From: Azadirachta indica
Lineage: Eukaryota; Streptophyta; Magnoliopsida; Sapindales; Meliaceae
NCBI GenBank assembly: GCA_022749755.1
Contig: CM040453.1
Location: forward strand, 7,710,102 to 7,774,101
Direction of reading: 5' to 3'
Length of the DNA stretch: 64,000 nt
The notes under the pieces were generated by a model. That model worked only from the letters and a program-made list of their open reading frames with translations, had not been told where the DNA came from and searched no databases. Position numbers and translations under genes: made by a program. Shown here piece by piece: positions 48,901 to 59,580 of this stretch (position 1 is the first letter of the stretch; the number at the start of each line of letters is the position of its first letter).

Positions 48901-49900
48901 ATAAAACATTTCAATTTCACCCAATAATTAAATATAAGATTCCCGCTTTTAAGAATTATTCTAGCGTGGGCAAATTTCATTGCCTTAGGACATTTCTTCT
49001 CCCTTATTAGCACCTTTATTTTGACCAATAATTAATTAAGAAAAACATACAAATGACCTTAGTTTTTAATAATTATTTTCCACATGAAAGTTAACTCTAT
49101 ATATATAATTATTATATTATCAATATATTTCCCAAAAATAGATTTCATCATGCTTTAAACCTAATACAGACAAATGCATAACAATTTTTTTTCAATTTGT
49201 ATTCTATACAAAATTATTAGTCATTAAATATTTTAAAATCTTAGAAATTAATTTGAAATATATCTAAAATAATATGCAGTGTTTTATTTATTTATGTATT
49301 TATTTATTTATTTTCTCTGTGATTTCATTTAAAATTCTTTTGTAACTATTTCTTCGTTTTCATAATAAATAGTAAAATCAAACAATTGTCTTAACAAGTT
49401 TGAATTAATTTTTAAAATATATATGAGATTGACTGTATGTCAAATAATATTTTCTAACAATCATCACTAAAAATATATAGGTAAAAATGAACCTTGCTGT
49501 AAATATGGTACAACACATGATCGCAAAAATTGGGTGGAGGAGATACACATTCTAAATATTGATATAGATTTCTTCCTAAATTAAATTCAATAAGATCGTG
49601 ACTGACGGTTGATAAAAAAGAAAACCTAAAAAAAATCTGTATATTTGCAATAATTACAAACCATAACTTTAATTCGACACACAGACGAAGAGAATAATTA
49701 AAATCTATATCTAAAGTAAGGTCGGTTAATGTTACATAATTATCATATTAATAATGTTATAAGAAATAAAATAATTTCGTAATATGTATACAATTATTTA
49801 GAAGTGTCGTAGTAATTAAAATATGTACTTTGTATCTCGACTCATAAATCTAATATTACTTTTTAATAATAATAATAACGTTAAAATATAAACTCTCATA
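42930..49900. other. AT-rich spacer of block B, no gene supported
   Basis: About 43280-47060 is specific to block B. It includes a long (TTTATAT)n-like low-complexity tract at 44640-44930. (TA)n runs lie at about 47440-47461 and 48458-48477. At 47880-48060 a stretch with (TCG)n/(TCA)n and TGGAAGCT..CTGCATCGAATCA is shared with 21350-21540 in block A. No credible coding frame is seen. Confidence 0.5.
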
Positions 49901-49995
49901 TAATTTTAGCCCTCGTGTCACCTGTAAACACAGGGAAGGCACAGAATTTCGGTGCACCAAAGAGTCACAGAAGAATCTCTTCCATCAACGTCTTG

Positions 49996-50003
49996 TATAA
50001 ATA
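49996..50003 (+). promoter_or_regulatory. TATA box of block B MIR172 locus
   Basis: TATAAATA in the context CTTGTATAAATAAGTACC, with a GGTGCACCA motif about 45 bp upstream and a (CT)n leader (50038-50069) downstream. Confidence 0.75.
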
Positions 50004-50027
50004 AGTACCCCGAACAAACCCTCCTTC

Positions 50028-50837
50028 CTCACCTACTCCTCTCTTTCTCTCTCTCTCTCTCTCTCTCGTTTGGTCTTTTACTTTAACGCGGCCAGATCTT
50101 GACCGGCCCGTTCTCTTCTTCTTCCATGGATTCAGATTCGCTTTTTCTTTTCTAGGTCTCTTCTTCTTCTTCTTCAAGGGTTTTCTTCTCCTGCTTGTTC
50201 TTACACACACAGTAGTTTCATTTCTCTCTTAGATCTTCTCAGTTCAGTTCTTGTTTTTGTTGGTTTTGTTTTGGAAATCAACAATAAATTTATGTTTTAG
50301 GGTTCTTTCTGTACCTTGTAACCATCAGTTAATTGCCACGTCATGTCATGTTATCTCATGCTCATTTGTTGTGGCAGTCAGACCCAATAAATCTCACTAT
50401 TACAATACTCTCTTCTTTTTCTTCCTTCACCTTCTAACCAGTTTCAACCTCCAAGTAAATAAAAGTTATTGAAATGATTTCTTTAATCTTATTTTTGTAA
50501 ATATATATATTGATTGATTCCTGCAGAATCGAATCGATGAACAACAGTCCATCAATCAGTCATTGTTTGCTGATGCAGCATCATTAAGATTCACATGCGA
50601 ATGGTTAGAAGCAAAGCAGTGAGAATCTTGATGATGCTGCATCGGCCATAAATGACTATATAACATCATCAGGATTTACGGATCTAGATCAATTTTGCTA
50701 CCTTTGCTTCTGATACAGGTGAAATTATTTTTAATTTGTCCCCATCTTGTTCTCTTTTATTTGTTAGCCGACAGTAATTGAAAGTAGTATCTGGGGTCTC
50801 TTTTATTTTCCATGTTCATACTATTTCTCTTGCAGGT
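50028..50837 (+). ncRNA. MIR172: Block B MIR172 primary transcript region
   Basis: Likely transcription start lies about 30 bp after the TATA box. A CT-rich leader, the hairpin (50558-50657), and a probable downstream intron (CAG/GTGAAA donor about 50719, TTGCAG/GTAGAG acceptor about 50836) follow. The 3' end is not defined; transcription may extend into the conserved block at 51490-52060. The product would silence AP2/TOE-family transcription factors. Confidence 0.8.
50558..50657 (+). ncRNA. MIR172: MIR172 hairpin, canonical mature miR172
   Basis: The foldback closes from AGTCA (50558) to TGACT (50657). The mature strand (50622-50642, AGAATCTTGATGATGCTGCA plus T) matches canonical plant miR172 at all 21 positions. 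The star arm (50575-50595) pairs with it, with one T in place of C giving a G-U pair. The loop is about 26 nt. Mature RNA on the 3' arm is standard for MIR172. Confidence 0.96.
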
Positions 50838-50889
50838 AGAGATTGAACAATTATATACATGCCAATCTCCTCCCTAATCCTGGTGTGAT

Positions 50890-52840
50890 CGAGCCTTAAA
50901 TTTCAAATGGCTTGTACCAATGAAATCAAACAACACCTCCACTGTTAGCATAAAATATCGAAGTTTCTTTTTTATATTTGAGTTTATGTTAATTTTACTG
51001 TTGACTCTATGGGATAATTCATATTTGTGTCGAATTTTTGTTTGGATCGATGTCTGAAACTTTCAGCTTCTCTCTATGGATCGATCGAGGAACTTGGATT
51101 AAAAGAATCCTAGTTATTCAATTTAAATCTTTTTATTTTCATTTTCACTTCTTAGTTTCCAAAGCATCACGAATTCAGACATTTTGAAGCATCTAAATTT
51201 ACCCTCGGCTAATTCATTTAACGTTCACGCATACAATTGTTTGTAAATCTTTGAGTTTTGACAGCTTTGTTCCTTGATTCTCTTATTCCTATGCATCATT
51301 TTATCACTTTCTTCTTTCTTCTTCATGAACGAGATCAGTTCGAAAGATGAACAACTACTTTAATTTCATGAAATTTATATCTGCAGGATAGTAAAAAGCT
51401 GTTATTTCTTTCAACACATATTTCAAGTCCGTACAATAACTACTATTCATATGGTATTTACTGCAGAAGAATATATAGGAAAAAGGGAAAAATCAGATTC
51501 CTCTTAATTATCATCTGTTCAATTCAACATGCAGTACTTGGCACATATATAGATTACAGTATGCAAGAAGAATGTGTGGCTGATGTCTCCTATATGCAGC
51601 AGAAGAAACAAAACAATATCTGTAAATCATCAGCAAAACTTAATGATTCCATCCTACAGGAATGAGTCAATGATGACTAGTGTTATCATTCTATGTATTC
51701 ACAGTGACTTATTATTTGTGGACATGATGAATTAAGATGCAGACATCAATTTCTTTGCAAAACCAAATCTGAAGCAGATTCCTGAAGAAGTGCTTTTGTG
51801 GGCCTCTACATATGAGAAAGTGATTATCTTCCCTGAAGTAGCCAGCTGTTTAAAGCATATATGAATAAGCTGATCAGAGCTAGGTAGCATATATAGATAT
51901 ATGCATGGAGAGAACTGCAACGCAGAAAAGCTGGAATAATAAGAATCTTTATAATTAAGCCTGTGTCGTCATGCATGTAGGACATTTAGTGACAAGGTGT
52001 TGAGTCATTTCACAACTGATATAAGCTTATTACGAAGGTCCACACACTGGAGCAAAATTACAATTTTTGCTTCGTGTTTTTCTGTTTGCATATGACAAAT
52101 TTGAAATAATGCAAGATGTTTGTCTCTCTTCCTTTTGAGTTACCAGAGAATATCTTTCTCTTTTAGCTTCAAAGTTTTTATCTTTAATTATTAATTAATA
52201 TTTCTATTTCTAGTACTTTTACTTGAGAGTTTGTATGTACATGTACATACAATTATGAAAGAAAAAGACAAATAGAGTTTGGTACATGAACAAATAAAAT
52301 TTAGGGTAATCTTTGTAACTATAATTTGTATTATTAAATTGATTTATTCAGAGTTTGTATATTGCGTATGTATTAGTCCCTTATTCTAAATGTATGACAA
52401 GTATGAATAGCATAGATAGAAACCCATCTCTTTCCTTAACTACTCATTTTACAATAACTTAAATTGTAAAAGGACCTGAATGATTTTGAAAGCAATAAAA
52501 TCATTTGTCTCAATGTAATGTGGTGCATATATGCCTACATATATAATCTCACTATTGCAATTTCTGTATGTTGGCTAAGTAGAGTTTGGTACATGGACCA
52601 TTAAAGAGCTACTTCTAGCTAGATACTGGATTTAAAACAAATTTAAAACCTTACATATATGTAATACCTACCATATAATAATCGATTTTATTTACAATAA
52701 TATTATATCTTTCTACGTACATACATAAAAAATAATTATTCTCTATGGGGGGAGTACTAAGTGCTAATGAGGGTCAGATTAAAGAACACCAAAGATTGTC
52801 TTCTTTAGAGAAGGAGGAAAAGATAAATTACAGAGAAACT

Positions 52841-52871
<31 letters not shown>

Positions 52872-54325
52872 TTACGAACCCTAATATTTAGGGCACATAA
52901 TTAATTTAAAACTCTGGAACGGTCCCCTCCGGCGGCTCCCCGCCCCCAATTTTGTACCAAGTTTCTGATCATCCTACGGCCATGGCCATCAGATCAGAGT
53001 GGTGGGCCGTCGGATTGCCTTCTATATTAATTAGCCGGAAATATGCTGGCTCTTTATTTAATTAATGTCTGTCCCCATTTATATACATAAACTATCTCTT
53101 GTAACTCAAATCATCATTGCAAAGTTCAATGATATTATTGTACTGTTTTATGACAGACCACAAGTATAATGATAGATGCTTTCAATATTTAAGTTTGATT
53201 TGATATGACCATGAACATGCATGCATCCATGCTTAGTCCTCGATTAAGATTGTTGTCAATTTTGTTACAAAACATCACCGAAAGATAGGTTATATTTTGC
53301 AGTGATTTGATATGAAGTTGATATGATAAGCGTAGGTGCAGTGCACTAAAATATGTCTTGGAAATTTTAGTGCGGGTGGAACTTTATCATTGAAAGGTGC
53401 TGGATAAAATATCATTGAATAAAATATCTTTGTTCAATAGATAATGTAAAATATATTAAAATAATATATATAATTTGGAGTTTAATATATATATATATAT
53501 ATATGTATTAAAAATATATCATTAATTCCATTGTTTTATATTTATGTTTACACATTTGTATGTAGTTGGACTCTTACATTTTTTTGCAATTGAAATTGAA
53601 TATGATATATAATTTAATTATAGTATATTAATTATATATTAATTATATGTATTCAATTTAATCACAACTGTAAAAAAATATATAAATCTAATGATATATA
53701 AATAATATAAATATATATGTATAAAATTATAATGCTGCGAAGTTGTCTTTCTCTCTCTCTATATATATATATTATTAACTAAAATTATAATATTAGTGCA
53801 TGATGTGTTTGACTTTTTATTGGTAAAAAAAATTTTTATATTAAAACTTCTTTTTAAATTTTTGTCATTGTTATTTGTGTGCACTGAAAAAGAGTTTGAA
53901 AGTCATTTTATTTTTAATAGAAGAAACTCAAAATTATGAGCTGTTAATAGTAGAAGTTTTTGAATTTTTTATTTTTAAAAATTGAATTGTTTAAAAGTTT
54001 TACATTATTTTGATATAATATTAAATTTAAAAATTTTAATGATTTTTAAAAACCAAATAATCAATGTTAAAACTCTACTAACCGACCATGGTCATTGACT
54101 TCAGTGTAAGATTGGATGCCAAAGATTATATATAAAAAAAAAAAAAAAAAAAAAAACTCTTATTATGATTTTCTGAATATCTCGCTAATTGAAATCATTA
54201 GTAATCGTATTAACTTCATCGGATTGGTACAACATAATATTTTAATACAAAATAACTTAAATCACCGGCCCATAGATGAGAAAAGTGTGTTTAGACAATT
54301 TGTGGGGTGTATTGTAGGGTTCTCA
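50890..54325. other. Non-coding block B DNA between MIR172 and Hikeshi
   Basis: 51490-52060 is the conserved partner of 24840-25420. 52555-53030 is a block B-only stretch with a GC-rich core (about 52918-53015, CCCCTCCGGCGGCTCCCC). 53400-54280 is very AT-rich and lacks a block A match. (TA)n runs occur at 52842-52869 and 53487-53505, and a poly(A) run at about 54136-54155. No coding sequence is supported. Confidence 0.5.
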
Positions 54326-54639
54326 TCCCAATGGGTTGGCCCTGAACAAAATTGGGTCGCCTTTTGGGCTACAAACAATCCAAGTTTTAGCCCAAAGACT
54401 GACTCAAAGAGTTTGTACTTCGCAGTTGGAGGTCCTAACTAATGGCGCCATTACTTCACAAAGCAGCGGGTTTTGAAGCGAAGCCCTCTTTTGAAGACGC
54501 AACAAAAGGCGATAGTCTTCTAGACTTTGCCAGAGGCTTCGTCGCTCCCTCTATTTCTATTTGGCTTCAAAACTATTTCGAATTTCCTCGACGCTGTCTG
54601 GTTCGCCGAAACAGAGGGAACAGAACACAATACAGTACA

Positions 54640-55293
54640 ATGTTCGGAGTCGTGTTCCCAAACCGGAGTTTTCCAATGGACATCTCCACTTTCTCCCAAA
54701 TCGACACCTTCCACTGGATCCTCGACATGAACACTTTCGTCGGTAAGACTTCCTTACCCTACGCTTCGGTCCTCCTCCCCTCCGGCACACTTTAATTCAT
54801 TTGCTAACTTCTTTTTTCTAACTTGCGCAGGTGAGGCTTACGACCAAGTTCGAGAAATCTGCATCTTTTTGTTAAACAATTTTACTTTGCCGCCGGACAA
54901 AGCGCTTGCTGTGTACATTCAATCACCCGGGTCCCCCTTTTTGTTTTGTGGGGCTGTCACTTTGACCCGCCCTTCTGCCGTGTTGTCACTTCCGTGGCCG
55001 AGCCAGGCGGACAGATGCAGCTGACTGCGCCGGATTCCACTCCGCTGTCTGCCAAAATTGGGGTTTCTGTTGAAGATTTGGCGTCGCTGCCTTCGTTGGA
55101 TGTGGCGGCAGAGAAGAGAATCGAACGGCTGGCGATGAAAGTTGGGGAAAACTTGTTTAATTTTATGCAGTCGTTTTGTGGGGTTGATGGGAGCAAATTG
55201 GTTGTTCCAATGGACATTCTGGACCGCTGGTTCAAGAAGTTTCAAGAAAGGGCTAAGCGTGATCCTGAGTACTTGAAAGGTTTCGCCTTGTAA
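54640..55293 (+). CDS. Hikeshi/OPI10-like protein (two exons; apparent 1-nt frameshift in exon 2)
   Basis: Exon 1 (54640-54742) encodes MFGVVFPNRSFPMDISTFSQ and continues to NTFV. The intron is 54743-54830 (GTAAGA...GCGCAG). Exon 2 (54831-55293) resumes with GEAYDQVREICIFLLNNF. Hikeshi is the carrier that brings HSP70 into the nucleus during heat stress; the N-terminal domain binds HSP70 and Phe-Gly nucleoporins. The frame breaks near 54994-55001: after LSLPWP the family-typical GGQMQLTAPDSTPLSAKIG is found in the -1 frame, so one base (a G in GGCCGAGCC) is missing. Downstream the frame is open to TAA at 55291-55293 and ends DPEYLKGFAL. Total length would be about 188 residues, normal for the family. 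Conservation after the break suggests a recent mutation or a sequence error. Confidence 0.88.
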
Positions 55294-57327
55294 TCTATTG
55301 TTTGTGTTGCAGTTATTTAATTTCTTTTGAAGGTCTAATCTATGCTTTTCGATTGCTTCCTTTTCACTTGATCTCTATTTTTTTCTTTTTAATTTTCACT
55401 TGATCTCTATTAGTTCTTAGATGAGGTTGATAAGTAGAATGAAAATGGTGCTTTTGTTGACATGATGTTGAACGAATATGGCATGTGCTTGATGGAAAAT
55501 GCCTAGACCTCCTTTGTATGTTCACTGTGTTGTAAGCTTAGAACTACACCCTATTGCTATCTAGAACAATTAAAGTAGTATCAGTTAGCCCCATTTTACA
55601 ACTTCATATAAAATGAGCCCCTTTGGTTTGGTGCAGTTATCTGGATGCCATTTTGTATTAGGTGCTTATACAGCAATTTAGTGATCATCTTTCTCAGTAG
55701 GCAAGGTACATGTTAAGTTGTTTGTCATCTAGTTTTCTGAATTAGCAGTAGATGATAGTGGCAAGTTATTAGTGAGTACAAATTACTCAAACAACAGCCT
55801 ATTACATCATCAGAGTAGAATAGGAAGATCCAAGAATTGTAATCAATTAATTTTACAGCACAGAAGCAGATGCTGTAACATTAGAAACCTCTGTTTTCTG
55901 TTGATGCTGTCTTTTCTTTGTCAAAAGTTTTAAAGGTCTAGGCTGGAAAATTTAAGTTCGCCATCAGTCTATTGATCTTTCCAACTGGTAGTAAATAACA
56001 GAAGAATAACTCTGAATGACTGTTATATGCAAATTCAAAGAAACAAATGACTGAATTGTAATTTTGATTTGCCGGGTTGTTGTATGAGCCAGCTAATGAT
56101 ATGTTCTCCTGTATGGTTATGTATTCATTTTTCATTTCATTTTCTTTGATCAAAGAGAGGAAGAAATGCTTTTTATGGCTTTGATTGAGCAGTCTTTGTA
56201 ATTTCCCTTAGTAGAGTAGACTCAAAAGGTTTGAGTATTCAATGTAGCATCTCCTTGATCCAGGAGCTGATAGGATCTACTTAGAATCTAACAGTTTGAA
56301 AAACAGTCATTAGAGAGATTGGTTATGTCTATGAAACTGTAAACCACTTTCCACATTATAATCTCCATGTGTTTGTTTTGACGAAAGCGTGGTGCTCTTA
56401 GACACCACCTAAGCATGACTTATTCCTTTAAAAATTGCTTTTGTGTACTATTACTGCTAAGGATTTTGCAAAAATTAGACTACCACAAAAGCTTTTTATT
56501 TTCCTGATTATTGAATGGCTTCATTGATGATTCTGTCACTGTTTTATTAATATATATATATATATATATATCACATAAATGCTTAGAGATGAGGAGGTTA
56601 ATTGTGTTGAGGCAATAGAGTGTTAAACTTACATACCTGGAGATGTATTTTATATAATACTTCCCAATGCCACTGAGGAGATGATTTGAAATCCATGCAA
56701 ATAACATGTTATGAAAATGCCCTTATATTTGACTAATAAGAAACATTTCCTTGGGTGTAAATTAGATGCTCAATTGAGGTGCAAGTTTTTTGTATTATAG
56801 GTCGGTGTTTTAGAGAAGAACAGCAAATTGGAATACCTTAACTACATGTAGCTCTTGCTACCTACGGTCATTTATTAGTGCAAGAAAATGGAATAATCTA
56901 GGCAGTTGTTGCTCCAAGGAAACAACTCTCCGGGTATAAAATAGCGTGCAAGTTGATTGTGGCTTGATTATATGTTTAATTACATATGTTTTTTCTCCAA
57001 TAGATACTATCAATGTATCAAATTCTCAAAATTGTATTACAGAAAAATCTTTTCATGCAAAGTCTCGTTTGAATTTAAATAAATAAAGAGGTTTACACTA
57101 GGATACAATTGTTTCATCGATTCAGTTTCTTTGTACCCCTTGATTAACTTCAACCAAAGGCGGTCATATGCATTTTAATAACCAATTGTCACAAAAGCAG
57201 TGTTTCTGTTGGCTTCTATTATTTATCTACTGTCTTTGGATAAGAAACTTCAAAGGCAGACAGGAAAACATATATGCAGCCCTCCATTTGACAATAATAT
57301 ACCTATTATTCCAAAAAGTTCGACCTG
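55294..57327. other. Intergenic DNA between convergent genes
   Basis: Contains the likely 3' UTR of Hikeshi and the 3' end of the minus-strand small membrane gene. A (TA)n run lies at 56549-56571. I see no coding sequence or RNA gene. Confidence 0.5.
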
Positions 57328-58900
57328 CTATTTCGTTTTGAAACCCATATTTCGGGAGGCTTCACGTTCTTGACGACGGCGTTCTCGCTGATACAAATCC
57401 ACAAAAAGTCAATAAGAATGAAATTTGTAGACAAACATATGTAAGATTAATCAACCAGACGATAATAATTTATTCATATAAATATGTAGCTAAAACCATT
57501 GGTAGTGAAGTTTCATAAAAACAATAAGGAAATGAAAAAGTCACTGCTCTTCCAAGCGCAGAACCAACTTACACAGCAGTGGAGAAGCAGAGTAACAAAT
57601 ACTGGAAAATATAAGTTTTTGGAATTTCTAGTTAACAATTTGATCACGTTCCTCCTTGAATTTATGTAGCACGTCAAATTTAAATGATAGACATTGTGGA
57701 ATAAGTGGTAAGTTTTGACTCTCACTGTTACATGATGCAACCTGAAGAAAGAAAGATTTTGTATGAATATTGGAAATATCACCAATTCCAGTGTGGATAG
57801 TCTAAATGCCAGCTGCTCATCATTACTGCCATTATTCCTAGTTGTGATCCGCGACCACACAACATAATGGCAAGGTAATGGGAAGATTCCAACTTCCAGC
57901 ACACTGTTATATCATGCAACTGGAACAGAGGGTTTTTAAGGGAAATAGAAGAAGCCACTCGCAACAGCTCATGATATCTCACACTTAAAAGAGGATGAGA
58001 TTTAATACAAGAAAAGGTTATGCAAGGGCTGACACAAAAGCAAACCTATGCTTACACAGACAAAAAAGAAAGAATCATAGAAGACACACTCTCTACTTTT
58101 ATAGTAAACAGAAAACATTTTGTCTCAAGAGCTTCTGAATTGAAAGAATAGAATTCATCAAGAGCATAGCTTAGCTTACAAACCATACTTTTACTCCTTT
58201 ATGAAGCTCATAGCTAAGAACATTATTCATTTATCCCTCTGTAACCATACATCACCTTCCACATTGTCATTTCAATTCCCTCTACACTTTTCACCAGCTG
58301 GACAATGAGGAAATTATGAAGCGCAACTATTCATACTCTATTTATTTGCTCTTACTGTCTCCTTAATAATAGTTTGCTTACTTCTTGATCCTAATGGAAT
58401 CGCCTACAAGATCTTCAAATAAAAACAAGCTATCTCCCTTCATTTGTTCCTTAGTTAAACCTGTGGGAAATAATTACCTAAAAGAAAAATCAGACGCAAT
58501 CATTCTACATTTAACTTTTCAAGAATGTATTTAACAGGCAAACCCATGATTAAAAAAAGAGAAAGATGCTTTCCAAACATCTAACTAATGATGTATGCTG
58601 AAATTTTTCCATAATATATTATCGAACAAATATGCACAGAATTATTCCAATGATAAAAACATTAACCTGCATAGTATTGGTTCCAAAGAACAGTTACTCT
58701 ATCATTTGATCGCCTAGCCATGTTGAATCAGGTACACCGTGTGTGTATAATTGTAAATAACAGAAAATTGAACATACCCTTCTTTCCCAGTAAGGATGGA
58801 AGCAGACGAAATCATAGACTGGAGAAATTGTTGAGACCAAAACAACATTCATTCCGGTGAAGACCAAAAGTGCCGTCATCGGGCGGGTTCTATGGGGCAT
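57328..58900 (-). CDS. Conserved 60-residue single-span membrane protein (two exons)
   Basis: Exon 1 (58900 down to 58778) encodes 41 residues beginning MPHRTRPMTALLVFTGMNVV. Exon 2 (57387 down to 57328) encodes RERRRQEREASRNMGFKTK and a TAG stop. The intron (57388-58777, about 1.39 kb) has GTATGT and TATCAG ends and falls between codons. Residues 9-30 form one hydrophobic segment. The YWERR/RERRRQERE junction gives a strongly basic, helical tail on one side of the membrane. I recall similar very short plant proteins of unknown function with the pattern 'PMTALLVFTG...PVYDFVCF.PYWERRRERRR'. The exact exon fit and codon-preserving splice make it a real gene; function and membrane are unknown. 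Confidence 0.8.
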
Positions 58901-59580
58901 CTTTTCTTTTATCTTAATTAATCAAATGGATACACCAATTAGAAAAGGTGCTGAGTAAGAGAATGAGCAATGTACTATCCTCAAACACATAGAATGCAAA
59001 AACCAAAACAGCATAAACTCCAAATTTACTCATGACATTATGAAACTCACGATAGTAGGCAGTGGGGTCTTTGACCGGAAACTAAGCAACGAGTCAGTGA
59101 CAGCTTGCAGCTGCTGCTTCCGACGGAGGTCGGGGTGGATCAGTGAGTTTGTGGCCGTTAGTTGGTTTTCATAGACTGAGGCAAGGAACCGTCATGAGTC
59201 GTAATGATGCCAAAGCTTTGGCCAGTAGGATAGAGGGCGAACAGCAAGCGGCAACGATGCGCAGGACTGGCGACCGGCGGCAGTTGAGAGAATAAGAGCC
59301 GAGAGTTCGTTGTTTACTACCGGGATTCTTTTGAACTTTTAACAAACTTCTCAAAAAGGAGTGGGGATTGCGGTTCGGGTTTCATGAGCGACCCGTACCC
59401 GTGCGATGTTTTAAAATGGCAAACAGAAAAATGTATTATGGTCTCGGTCCGGGTTTTCCCGGCCCAAAAATGCGAGTTTACTCGGGTCCTTCGTTTTCCT
59501 AGAATCCTTGCTGCTCTAACGAAGAGCACAACCAAATTCACTTCAGTCCAAATCTCTCCAACGGGGAAGAGAAAATCTCA
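58901..59580. promoter_or_regulatory. Divergent intergenic region shared by the small membrane gene and the S-acyltransferase gene
   Basis: The minus-strand gene (ATG at 58900) and the plus-strand gene (ATG at 59581) are head to head, 680 bp apart. The minus strand has GTGAGT after CTATC near 59052 and an AG near 58912, so a 5' UTR intron is possible for the small gene. The central part (59080-59300) is GC-richer than the flanks, as in TATA-less plant promoters. Confidence 0.5.

Larger units (their letters stand above)
41095..54480 (+). repeat. Segmental duplication, copy B (IDA-like gene + MIR172 + intact Hikeshi upstream region)
   Basis: Partner of block A. It continues straight into the Hikeshi gene, so block B carries the native right-hand boundary. 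It contains sequence with no block A counterpart at about 43280-47060, 52555-53030 and 53400-54280, from insertions here or losses in A. Confidence 0.85.

Noticed and set aside
49965..50210. Basic 81-codon minus-strand frame over the MIR172 leader
   Set aside because: Generated by the (CT)n tract read in reverse as RERERE; lies over the miRNA promoter and leader.
54442..54795. 117-codon frame starting upstream of Hikeshi exon 1
   Set aside because: It reads through exon 1 in frame from an upstream ATG and into the intron; the conserved family start is MFGVVFPNRS at 54640, so the upstream part is treated as 5' UTR.
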